DNA of 64,000 bases from an uncultured Croceicoccus sp. (GTDB lineage Bacteria; Pseudomonadota; Alphaproteobacteria; Sphingomonadales; Sphingomonadaceae), in assembly GCF_947496385.1 (NCBI RefSeq), contig NZ_CANMCP010000005.1, positions 175,563 through 239,562 of the forward strand, written 5' to 3'. Under the pieces are notes generated by a model, which ran no database searches, was not told the DNA's origin, and saw nothing but the letters and a program-made list of their open reading frames with translations. The position numbers and the translations under genes are program-made. Numbering within the stretch: the first letter of the stretch is position 1; the number at the start of each line of letters is the position of its first letter. Below are positions 27,450 through 34,421 of the stretch, piece after piece.

Positions 27450-27474
27450 TACGCGCGCGCCCAGCCAACCCCTC
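27450..27474 (-). promoter_or_regulatory. Candidate ECF sigma promoter before copA
   Basis: On the minus strand GAGGGGTTG-N12-CGTAAG lies 33 bp before the copA start, with 16 bases between AGGG and CGTA. The -35-like box overlaps the stop codon of the sigma gene (TGAGGGG), so the sigma factor could boost copA-copB independently of the upstream promoter. Confidence 0.55.
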
Positions 27475-28033
27475 AAAGTTTTTCGAAGCGCTCCTTCAGC
27501 CTGTTGCGCGCGCGATATACGCGGGTTTCGATCGCCTTTTCGGTCGTTCCGAGAAGATCGGCCGCCTCGGCCTGGCTACGCCCCTCGATGGTCACGAGCA
27601 CAAGCGCTTCGCGCAGCCTTACAGGCATTCGCGCGATCTCGGCCTGAACGAGATTGAGCTCTTCCCTGGAAACGGCCAACGCTTCAGGACCCGGCAAATC
27701 ATCGGCGATGGAATGGAGTTCGTCATCACCCGACGGTCCGAAAAAGCCCGCGACCTTGCGCCTGCGCAAACGGTCCCGGCAGCGGTTGAGGACGACGGTT
27801 GTCAGATAGGGTCCGATCGGCTTGTCCGGATCAAGCCGATGGCGCGTCAGCCACACCGAGGCCAGGCTGTCCTGAACAACGTCCTCGGCCTGAGAAGGAG
27901 AGGAAAGCATGCGTGTCGCGAGCGCGAGAAGCCGACCCGTTTCATACTCGACGAGTTTGCTGAAAGCCCGCTTGCTTCCGGCCCTCGCCTGTGAAACAAG
28001 GGCCTCATCCGGATTGTCGCCCGCCCCCGACAT
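27473..28033 (-). CDS. ECF-type RNA polymerase sigma factor (CnrH-like)
   Basis: This 186-residue sigma factor has region 2 around residues 20-90 (AFSKLVEYETGRLLALATRML, AEDVVQDSLASVWL) and region 4 around residues 130-180 (MPVRLREALVLVTIEGRSQAEAADLLG). It lacks sigma-1 and sigma-3 regions. The two upstream genes encode a one-TM anti-sigma-like protein and a periplasmic metal-sensor-like protein, so the trio matches the CnrYXH arrangement. Here it reads into copA-copB rather than a cnr Co/Ni pump, so copper is the likely signal by context. Confidence 0.88.
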   Translation of the reverse strand: MSGAGDNPDEALVSQARAGSKRAFSKLVEYETGRLLALATRMLSSPSQAEDVVQDSLASVWLTRHRLDPDKPIGPYLTTVVLNRCRDRLRRRKVAGFFGPSGDDELHSIADDLPGPEALAVSREELNLVQAEIARMPVRLREALVLVTIEGRSQAEAADLLGTTEKAIETRVYRARNRLKERFEKL

Positions 28034-28039
28034 GGCGCT

Positions 28040-28474
28040 TCAGTCGCGTGGGTCGCGGGTCAGGGCGTCGGAGACCTTGCGATCGAACTGGCGTTGCTGC
28101 TCGGGTTCGAGAATTTCACGCATGTCGAAGACATGCCGTACCGTTGCTTTCTGCAGATCGCCCATACGCGCATGCACCTCGTCGATCGCGGCCGAAACCT
28201 CGGGACCGTACTCGTGCTCATTTTCCATCGCCTGGGCGAGCCGGGCATTGGCTGCGCGCGCCGATCCTTCGAGCCGTGCCCTTTCGACAGCGAAACGGGC
28301 CTCGAGCGCATCGAGACGCTGCTCCTGGTCGGCCGTCAGGGTGAGCTCGTCGTGCACGAAATCGTGGAGGCCGGAGCCGGCCTCGTGATTGGCCCAGCGG
28401 TCCGCGGCAATCGCGCCGAGGCATCCTGCGAGCGCTGCGAGAAGCACCGCGAGAACGATATGTGTCGTCTTCAA
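28040..28474 (-). CDS. Periplasmic metal-sensor protein (CnrX/Spy-like)
   Basis: This 144-residue protein has an N-terminal membrane anchor (IVLAVLLAALAGCLGAIAA) and an all-helical periplasmic hairpin (HDELTLTADQEQRLDALEARF and later VRHVFDMREILEPEQQRQFDRKV). This is the heavy-metal resistance/CnrX-like fold. Metal binding in CnrX uses His, Glu and Met; here candidates are His residues at HDFVHDE and the Met of FDMRE. The start is TTG at 28474 behind AAGG, 3 bp after the anti-sigma stop. It probably tunes anti-sigma release. Confidence 0.8.
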   Translation of the reverse strand: MKTTHIVLAVLLAALAGCLGAIAADRWANHEAGSGLHDFVHDELTLTADQEQRLDALEARFAVERARLEGSARAANARLAQAMENEHEYGPEVSAAIDEVHARMGDLQKATVRHVFDMREILEPEQQRQFDRKVSDALTRDPRD

Positions 28475-28477
28475 ACC

Positions 28478-28774
28478 TTATTGCTCCACATGGAGGAGTG
28501 CCGATGGGGACAGCTGTTCGTCGAGGATAAGACTCTCGCCCAGTGGCGCGGACGACGTGCCATAGCTGCCAGGCCAACCGCTTGTTCCGGCGCCAGCTCC
28601 AAGCCCGACGACGAACAGACCGACGAACAGAGCCGTCCGGCGGCGTCGGTCGGCGATTTCGCCAAGCTGTCCGGCGCGCTGCCAAACGCCATCCATGAAG
28701 TCGGCGGGGACCTCGCTGGTGCCGGTGGCGGAAAGGGTTCCGAGCACCGCATCAAGAGAGTGATTGTCACGCAT
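28478..28774 (-). CDS. Anti-sigma factor-like small membrane protein (CnrY-like)
   Basis: This 98-residue protein has a soluble N-terminal segment (residues 1-45), which in CnrY-type proteins wraps the sigma factor, then one membrane helix (ALFVGLFVVGLGAGAG). A periplasmic tail follows. Sequence similarity to CnrY is weak, as is normal for this family; the call rests on size, topology and position before the CnrX-like and ECF genes. The ATG at 28774 is chosen because the candidate ECF promoter ends 33 bp upstream. Confidence 0.68.
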   Translation of the reverse strand: MRDNHSLDAVLGTLSATGTSEVPADFMDGVWQRAGQLGEIADRRRRTALFVGLFVVGLGAGAGTSGWPGSYGTSSAPLGESLILDEQLSPSALLHVEQ

Positions 28775-28806
28775 CCGAAAAACTCCTGTGGGTTGCACGT
28801 GTCCTA

Positions 28807-28831
28807 TACGCGCTCGCCTGCACAATCCCTT
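28807..28831 (-). promoter_or_regulatory. Candidate autoregulatory ECF promoter of the cnrYXH-like operon
   Basis: The minus strand reads AAGGGATTG-N12-CGTATA, with AGGG and CGTA 16 bases apart. It lies 33 bp before the anti-sigma start. Autoregulation by the encoded sigma factor is usual for such systems. The matching site at 28846-28870 points the other way, so the two promoters lie back to back 14 bp apart. Confidence 0.6.
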
Positions 28832-28845
28832 AAACTTCTTTTTTT

Positions 28846-28870
28846 GAGGGAATGTCCACCACCATACGTA
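28846..28870 (+). promoter_or_regulatory. Candidate ECF sigma promoter before the methyltransferase operon
   Basis: The plus strand reads GAGGGAATG-N12-CGTAAT with the same 16-base gap between AGGG and CGTA as the other four sites, 37 bp before the methyltransferase start. A T-rich run (28838-28845) separates it from the divergent site. Confidence 0.6.
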
Positions 28871-28907
28871 ATCGAGACGGGTCTGTCAGAATCGGGTCGA
28901 AGCCGGG

Positions 28908-29612
28908 ATGAATGGAAACCAACTCGTGAGCAATATCACCGCACCTGAAGATCACGGCGAATTTACGCCTCTTCTTGGCAAGAGCTTTCTGACGCCGCTT
29001 TACGACCGGGCGATCGGTCTGTTCACCCGCGAACATCTCTGGCGCCAAAGGATTGTCGAAGAGCTGCACCTTGTCCCCGGCGACCGGGTGATCGATGTTG
29101 GCAGCGGAACCGGCACTCTTCTCAAGGCCTTGATGACGGATTGTCCGGAAGCGGGTCTGATCGGTGTCGAACCCGACCCGGATGCGCTCGCGCTTGCGCG
29201 GCGCAAGTTTGGCGCGGGAGCCGATCTCGTGAAATGGCACAATGGCTTTCTCGAAAGCCTCAAGCTACCCGCAGGGTGGCAGCCGAACAAGATCGTCAGC
29301 AGCCTCGTCCTGCACCAGGTCCCCTTGCGCAAGAAGCAGACAATCCTGGAAACCATCGAAAGCTTGCTCGTGCCAGGCGGAACCGTCTTGATCGCCGATT
29401 ATATGAAGCAGGAGAGCCCACTCATGCGGAGCCTCTTCCGGGCGACCGTCCAGTCGCTTGACGGCATTAGCGACACGCAGCCCAGCGCCGACGGCGAAGT
29501 CGAAAAACTGTTCGCCGAAATCTTCACCGAGCCATGCCTGCTCCACCGGCTCCCGACGGTGACCGGGACGATCTCGCTATGGCGCGGATACAAGAAAGGA
29601 ATTGCACAATGA
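28908..29612 (+). CDS. Class I SAM-dependent methyltransferase
   Basis: This 234-residue protein has motif I VIDVGSGTGTLLKAL for S-adenosylmethionine, an acidic residue after the next strand (GVEPDPDALALA), and a UbiE-like context (SLVLHQVPLRKKQTILETIESLLVPGGTVLIADY). The substrate is not predictable, and small molecules or quinones are possible. It opens the plus-strand copper operon behind a candidate ECF promoter, and its stop overlaps the DUF411 start (ATGA). That tight link suggests function in metal stress. Confidence 0.85.
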   Translation: MNGNQLVSNITAPEDHGEFTPLLGKSFLTPLYDRAIGLFTREHLWRQRIVEELHLVPGDRVIDVGSGTGTLLKALMTDCPEAGLIGVEPDPDALALARRKFGAGADLVKWHNGFLESLKLPAGWQPNKIVSSLVLHQVPLRKKQTILETIESLLVPGGTVLIADYMKQESPLMRSLFRATVQSLDGISDTQPSADGEVEKLFAEIFTEPCLLHRLPTVTGTISLWRGYKKGIAQ

Positions 29613-30073
29613 TCTGGAAAAAGCCTGCCCTGTTCCGGCGATCGGTTAGCGGCGCGGCTTTGCTCGTGCTGGCAGCCTGTTCGAACGTGGCTCAGGCAGC
29701 GACCTATACGATGTTCAGGGACCCCGGATGTGGATGCTGTCTCAACTGGGCAGGCCATCTTGAAGATGGGATGAACGCGAAGGTGGCATCGGTCGATAGC
29801 AACGACATGGCGGCGATCAAGACAGCGCGCGGCGTACCGGAAGAATTGTGGTCGTGCCACACGATGGAGGTCGATGGATACATCATCGAAGGTCACGTGC
29901 CCGCCGAAGCCGTCGCCCGACTTTTGCGCGAGCGGCCCGACGGCGTTGCCGGTCTAGCGGTTCCGGGAATGCCTCTGGGATCGCCCGGCATGGAGGCCGG
30001 AAACCGGATCCAGCCCTATGAGGTCATCGCCTTTGGTCCGACCGGACAGAGCGTCTTCGCATCTTATCGGTGA
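29609..30073 (+). CDS. DUF411 family periplasmic metal-binding protein
   Basis: This 154-residue protein has a signal sequence with a possible lipobox (VLAACS, residues about 20-25). The conserved DUF411 core follows: MFRDPGCGCCLNWAGHLE, then VPEELWSCHTMEVDGYIIEGHVPAEAV and PGMPLGSPGME. The Cys cluster CGCC and Cys-His-Met probably bind copper. DUF411 proteins are regular members of copper-resistance loci, but their exact role is not established. It is translationally coupled to the methyltransferase. Confidence 0.85.
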   Translation: MIWKKPALFRRSVSGAALLVLAACSNVAQAATYTMFRDPGCGCCLNWAGHLEDGMNAKVASVDSNDMAAIKTARGVPEELWSCHTMEVDGYIIEGHVPAEAVARLLRERPDGVAGLAVPGMPLGSPGMEAGNRIQPYEVIAFGPTGQSVFASYR

Positions 30074-30204
30074 TTGTAAGGAACTGACGCCAGTGGCCGC
30101 GCGAGAAATAAGGGCGATGTCTCGTTGAAGAACAATCGCGCGGGAATAACACAGAAGCCCGGGACACCGGGACGGGCGCTAAGATGCCTGTCGATCATCC
30201 CGCT

Positions 30205-30240
30205 GGGTCCGGGGCCGGCTGCCCCGACGGTCCCGGACCC
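30205..30240 (+). terminator. Strong hairpin after the DUF411 gene
   Basis: GGGTCCGGG pairs perfectly with CCCGGACCC over an 18-nt loop. A T-containing stretch follows (TTCCGTTTGCATAATTTT). It lies 130 bp after the DUF411 stop and 45 bp before the DUF5676 start, so it may end the first plus-strand unit. Confidence 0.45.
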
Positions 30241-30284
30241 TTCCGTTTGCATAATTTTAGGACGCACGAAGTGGGAGAAATGCG

Positions 30285-30557
30285 ATGGTAAAAGGATCAA
30301 TCAAGAACTCGATATTCGCATGGGGCTGGACGCTCAGCGTGTTCCTGCTTGTCAGCTACCTCCTATGCATTGCCTTCGGAGTCCTCGCACCCGAGCGGTT
30401 TCACATGCACCAAGCTTGGGCTCCGTTGCTGCCATGGTTCGAATGGCTGACCCTGTCGGGATTTCTCGCAGGAGCGGTGGGCAGTTTTCTCTACGGCTGG
30501 TACATCGCACTCATCGCGGTCCCGCTGCACCGGTTTTTCCAGGCCCGGTTTTCCTGA
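30285..30557 (+). CDS. DUF5676 family small membrane protein
   Basis: This 90-residue protein has two membrane segments, WGWTLSVFLLVSYLLCIAFGVL and LSGFLAGAVGSFLYGWYIALIAVP, separated by a short loop with His residues (RFHMHQAW). It resembles DUF5676 membrane proteins, small partners often found near metal exporters. The function is unknown. The ATG at 30285 follows GGGAGAA. Confidence 0.72.
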   Translation: MVKGSIKNSIFAWGWTLSVFLLVSYLLCIAFGVLAPERFHMHQAWAPLLPWFEWLTLSGFLAGAVGSFLYGWYIALIAVPLHRFFQARFS

Positions 30558-30721
30558 TTTGACGCGCTGAATATTAGGCGCACTCAGCGTGGACTGCCGT
30601 GCCTTGACGCGCCGCCATCGGCATCGCTGCAGGAAGAAAGAGCGCGCCGCCGGAAATCGATAGCTCATCGCGATTCCGGGGCCAGCCCAAGGATGGCTCA
30701 TGCCCCGCCAGAAAATTTTTT

Positions 30722-30746
30722 GAGGGGTGAGCCGCTTCGCAACGTA
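30722..30746 (+). promoter_or_regulatory. Candidate ECF sigma promoter before the APC permease operon
   Basis: The plus strand reads GAGGGGTGA-N12-CGTACT, again with 16 bases between AGGG and CGTA. It lies 50 bp before the TTG start of the permease gene and would give that four-gene unit the same sigma control as copA. Confidence 0.55.
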
Positions 30747-30796
30747 CTGCTTGTCGTGATGTTTCTCGGACGGGAGGCCATCGACAGGGGAAAGAC

Positions 30797-32146
30797 TTGC
30801 AGACAGATGGCAACGATCAACATGGGAAGAGTGCTGGATCGATAACGCTGCTTGGCGGTATCGCAATGGGAACCGGCGTCATGATCGGCGCTGGTATTTT
30901 CGCACTGACCGGCCAGATTGCCGAACTGGCTGGACCGCTATTTCCGCTTTCTTTCATAGTCGGCGCCCTGGTCACTTCCCTAGCCGCCTACAGCTACATC
31001 AAGATGTCGAACCGCTGGCCCTCCTCTGGCGGCATCGCGATGATTCTTCAGAAGGCCTACGGACCGGGTGTTGTTGCAGCATCGGCATCGCTCCTGATGG
31101 CGCTGTCGATGGTCATCAACGAAAGCCTGGTCGCTCGGACCTTCGCGACCTATGCCTTGCGGCCCTTTGGGCTCGAGAGCAGCGGCATTCTGGTTTCCGT
31201 CGCAGCGCTTGCGCTCATCGTCTTCGCCTATTTCGTGAATGCGGCAGGCAACAAATCGGTCAGCGGTTTCTCTCTCGTCATGTCGGCGATCAAGATCGGC
31301 GGCATCGCCCTGTTCGCGATTGCGGCGATCTGGGCCAGCGGCTTTTCGGGCGGCGCCTTCTCAGAGCCAGTCGCGCTTTCAGGTCTCGACGCGTTGCTCG
31401 CGTCGGTCGCCTTCTCGATCCTCGCGTTCAAGGGTTTCACCACCATCACCAACAGCGGCGGCGAAATCATCGATCCGCACCGAAATGTTGGCAGAACCAT
31501 TATCATTTCGATCACAGTATGCGTGGTCGTCTACCTTCTGGTCGCGGTGGCGGTCGGAGCCAGCCTCGGCACTTCGGAAATAGCCCAAGCACGCGATTAC
31601 TCGCTTGCGGCAGCTGCGCGCCCCGCGCTCGGAGAGCTTGGGTTCTATTTCACAGTCGCAATCGCGATCGCAGCCACGACCTCGGGTGTCATCGCCAGCG
31701 TTTTCGCCGTTTCGCGAATGCTGACGATGCTGACCGAAATGAAGATGATCCCGCATAGCCATTTTGGGATGAAGGGACCGATCCGCAGTCACATGCTGGT
31801 CTATACCGTCGTGGTCGCCGGCACGCTCGCGGTCCTGTTCGATCTTTCGCGGATCGCCTCGCTCGGAGCGTTCTTCTATCTCGTAATGGACATGCTCGTG
31901 CATTGGGGCGTGCTGCGCGGTTTCCGGGAAGAGATAGGCGCGCGTGCCTGGATCCTCTGGTCGGCGCTCATGGCGGACGGCGTAGTCCTGACAGCTTTTG
32001 CCCTCGCCAAGCTTAAAACCGACCCTGCGGTCGTTGCCTATGCGGTCGCAGGTATTGCCGCAGTGTTCGGAGCCGAATGGTTCTATCTACGTCGGAATCC
32101 TGCGCTGCGTGAAATGCCCGCCACAGACGATGGAGATCATCGATGA
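30797..32146 (+). CDS. APC superfamily permease
   Basis: This 449-residue transporter has about twelve membrane helices. The first contains GIAMGTGVMIGAGIF, the APC-type GxG helix-break motif that binds amino-acid backbones. The helix-6 region (VAFSILAFKGFTTITNSGGEIIDPHRNVGRTI) is also typical. The substrate could be an amino acid or polyamine. The start is taken as TTG at 30797 behind AGGGG, because the first ATG lies inside helix 1. It overlaps the K+-channel-like gene (ATGA). Confidence 0.82.
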   Translation: MQTDGNDQHGKSAGSITLLGGIAMGTGVMIGAGIFALTGQIAELAGPLFPLSFIVGALVTSLAAYSYIKMSNRWPSSGGIAMILQKAYGPGVVAASASLLMALSMVINESLVARTFATYALRPFGLESSGILVSVAALALIVFAYFVNAAGNKSVSGFSLVMSAIKIGGIALFAIAAIWASGFSGGAFSEPVALSGLDALLASVAFSILAFKGFTTITNSGGEIIDPHRNVGRTIIISITVCVVVYLLVAVAVGASLGTSEIAQARDYSLAAAARPALGELGFYFTVAIAIAATTSGVIASVFAVSRMLTMLTEMKMIPHSHFGMKGPIRSHMLVYTVVVAGTLAVLFDLSRIASLGAFFYLVMDMLVHWGVLRGFREEIGARAWILWSALMADGVVLTAFALAKLKTDPAVVAYAVAGIAAVFGAEWFYLRRNPALREMPATDDGDHR

Positions 32147-32556
32147 TCGCCGCACTAATTCTCGCCATTGCACTTTTCCTGGCCTCGGTCGGCGTGCATC
32201 TGTCGATCCTCGGCGCCGGGCATCGCCTGCTCCACGCACCCGGAAATTTCTCCGCCAAGCTTCGGGTCGCGCTTCTCGTCCTGGCATCGCACCTGCTTGT
32301 CGCGACGCTCTTCGCTGGCGGTTTCTGGCTGGGCGCGGAGCTGGGCCTCGGCGGGTTCGACAAGACGCCGGCGATGTGTGCGATGGACTATTTCTATTTC
32401 TCGCTGATCAACGTGACCACGCTGGGGCTCGGCGACATCTACCCGACCGAGCACCTGCGCGTCATTGCCGGCGTCGAAGCCTTGACCGGCTTCGCGCTCA
32501 TCAGCTGCTCGGCACAATTGTTCTGGACCATGATGAAGGAAGGAGAAAACGCATGA
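32143..32556 (+). CDS. Two-TM potassium-channel-like protein
   Basis: This 137-residue membrane protein has three hydrophobic segments. Between the last two lies a pore loop ending in the selectivity-filter-like sequence TTLGLGDIYP, as in Ion_trans_2 channels (usual filter TVGYGD). It lacks the C-terminal RCK/TrkA domain. K+ flux in response to metal stress is a possibility by analogy only. It is coupled to the permease upstream and the DUF305 gene downstream. Confidence 0.78.
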   Translation: MIAALILAIALFLASVGVHLSILGAGHRLLHAPGNFSAKLRVALLVLASHLLVATLFAGGFWLGAELGLGGFDKTPAMCAMDYFYFSLINVTTLGLGDIYPTEHLRVIAGVEALTGFALISCSAQLFWTMMKEGENA

Positions 32557-33080
32557 CTGAAAGCTCATCCCACTCGGATAAGGGAGGGGGCGGCAACTAC
32601 TGGCGGTTTATGGCCATGGTATCGACCTCGACCGTGATCATGTTCTTCCTGATGTACGCCAACAGCTTCGACATGGACGACGTGTTCTGGAGCGAGACGC
32701 GCTTCTGGATGATGTTCGTCATGGGCGCGATGATGATGGTGGTCATGCTGCTCTTCATGTGGGGCATGTACAAGGACCGGACCAAGAATTTCATCATCCT
32801 GGGTGTCGGAGCCGTCGTTTTCGCACTCGCGCTATGGCTCGTACGCAGCCAGACCACGGTCGACGACACCGAATACATGGCGGCGATGATCCCGCACCAC
32901 TCGATCGCGATCATGACCAGCGAGAGAGCGAGCCTGAAGGATCCGCGTGTCCGCGAACTTGCTCAGGCCATCATCGTCGCGCAGCGGCGCGAGATCGCCG
33001 AGATGAAATATCTCATCCAGGACATCGAGGAGAACGGTCCGCGCACCGAAGAACGCCTGCCCGAGGAGATGCAGCAATGA
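32553..33080 (+). CDS. DUF305 membrane-anchored protein
   Basis: This 175-residue protein has three hydrophobic helices near residues 18-35, 47-70 and 75-93, several of them Met-rich (FVMGAMMMVVMLLFMWGMY). A C-terminal DUF305 segment follows, including YMAAMIPHHSIAIMTSERA and AQAIIVAQRREIAEM. DUF305 proteins have a ferritin-like helical fold and often sit in copper loci. Its ATG overlaps the channel gene, and its own stop overlaps the lipoprotein gene. Confidence 0.82.
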   Translation: MTESSSHSDKGGGGNYWRFMAMVSTSTVIMFFLMYANSFDMDDVFWSETRFWMMFVMGAMMMVVMLLFMWGMYKDRTKNFIILGVGAVVFALALWLVRSQTTVDDTEYMAAMIPHHSIAIMTSERASLKDPRVRELAQAIIVAQRREIAEMKYLIQDIEENGPRTEERLPEEMQQ

Positions 33081-33565
33081 ACAAGATCGCACTTCTGACG
33101 CTTGCAGCCCTCCCGCTGGCGGCCTGCAACACCAATACCGCCATCGGCAATGATCGCGAAGCGCAGCTCGATCCTCCGGCAACGGCGGCGCCGATAGAGA
33201 GTGCCGCGAGCGCTCTTGCCAATCTCAGCCCCGGCCTCATGTTGCCCGAAACGATGAGCGACGCGGATCTTACCGCGCTGGGAGCCGAGAACACGTGCCA
33301 GTTCCGCCTGACCGAGGTCGCGTTCCCGTCGTTCGTCTACGACAACAGCGGTCGCGGGGCGATCAAGATCAATGGCAAACTGATCCCGGTCACGGCAAGC
33401 GCTTCGGGTGAGTATGCGGATGGTGAGCTTCGTATCCGTACGCGCCTTCTCGATGACGAGGGAGACGCGGGCCTGCAGATGCAGGAGCTGATCGTCGCCG
33501 GACCCCGGATGAAGGACGAGTTCGGGTTCTGGGGTTACACGACCTGTGGCAACAGCGAGGCGTGA
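33077..33565 (+). CDS. Lipoprotein of unknown function
   Basis: This 162-residue protein has a signal with lipobox LPLAAC near residue 17. The mature part is a beta-rich domain (AFPSFVYDNSGRGAIKINGKLIPVTA), with a later conserved-looking GFWGYTTCG tail. It may belong to the DUF6692 group, which I cannot verify here. It is coupled to the DUF305 gene (ATGA), so the four genes from the permease on should be one unit. Confidence 0.6.
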   Translation: MNKIALLTLAALPLAACNTNTAIGNDREAQLDPPATAAPIESAASALANLSPGLMLPETMSDADLTALGAENTCQFRLTEVAFPSFVYDNSGRGAIKINGKLIPVTASASGEYADGELRIRTRLLDDEGDAGLQMQELIVAGPRMKDEFGFWGYTTCGNSEA

Positions 33566-33658
33566 AGACGAGCGAGCGGGCGCTAGCGTCCGTCGGTGCC
33601 CGCTCCACGATCACGATCAGCCCGGCACGCGCCGCCGAATTCATAATGAGGTACGACC

Positions 33659-34378
33659 GTGGAAGCTGAACCTGTGACCGATGCAGCCCCCCTTGCGGTC
33701 TTCGGTGCCGGAGGAAAGACCGGCACGGAAATATTGCGCCATGCGGTCCGCAAGGGCATCGCGGTACGAGCGTTCGAACACACCCTGCCCGAACCATCGG
33801 ACAGGGTCGACAATGTCGAGTATTTCCAGTGCGACGTTCTCAATGACGACTTCAGCAGCGAGCTTGAAGGTTGTCGTGCGGTCATTTCCGCACTCGGTAT
33901 AGGGTTTAGTCCATCTACGGCGATCGATCCGCCTCCGCTTTATACGGAGGGAACCCGCAAGCTGGTGGAAGCGATGTCGACGACCGGCATTTCCCGGATC
34001 GTCGTGATATCGGCGGCGTTTGTAGAGCCGCAGCCCAGCGTTCCTGCATGGTTCGAGCTCACGGCAAGACCAGCCTTGCACAATATTCTCGAACAGATGC
34101 GCGCCATGGAAGATCTTCTGGAGCGCGCGAAAGGCCTGAATTGGACGTCTGCGCGACCGGGCTGGCTCCTCGACGAACCCTATACGGGTGAAGCCGTCAT
34201 TACCGACGAGCGTCTTGCCGAGGGTTGCTTTCGTTGCCGGCACGCCGACCTCGCGGCAGCCATGCTCGAATTCATCTGTGAGAACACCTGGGTCAACGCC
34301 AAGCCCGCTATCGCCCGGCCAGAAGCAGACCGCTTCGAGAACGTCTCGGCACTCAAAGCCGAACTCGGGATCGACTAG
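33659..34378 (+). CDS. NAD(P)-binding atypical short-chain dehydrogenase-like protein
   Basis: This 239-residue protein has an N-terminal Rossmann motif, AVFGAGGKTGTEILRHAV, of the NmrA/SDR_a5 (NAD(P)H-binding) group. A strand ending in RIVVISAAF follows, with a helix where a catalytic Tyr/Lys pair would be expected but is not clear. Such proteins are flavin reductases, ubiquinone-binding or redox regulators. The substrate is unknown. It precedes the persulfide-dioxygenase-like gene by 43 bp. Confidence 0.75.
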   Translation: MEAEPVTDAAPLAVFGAGGKTGTEILRHAVRKGIAVRAFEHTLPEPSDRVDNVEYFQCDVLNDDFSSELEGCRAVISALGIGFSPSTAIDPPPLYTEGTRKLVEAMSTTGISRIVVISAAFVEPQPSVPAWFELTARPALHNILEQMRAMEDLLERAKGLNWTSARPGWLLDEPYTGEAVITDERLAEGCFRCRHADLAAAMLEFICENTWVNAKPAIARPEADRFENVSALKAELGID

Positions 34379-34421
34379 ATCGACGCGGTCTCACGGAAAC
34401 ACTCCAACAACGAGGCAAAAC

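Noticed and set aside
30073..30284. A sixth ECF-type promoter before the DUF5676 gene.
   Set aside because: Sequences such as GGGAATAAC occur, but no CGTA stands at the fixed spacing of 16 bases after an AGGG, so the site does not match the other five.
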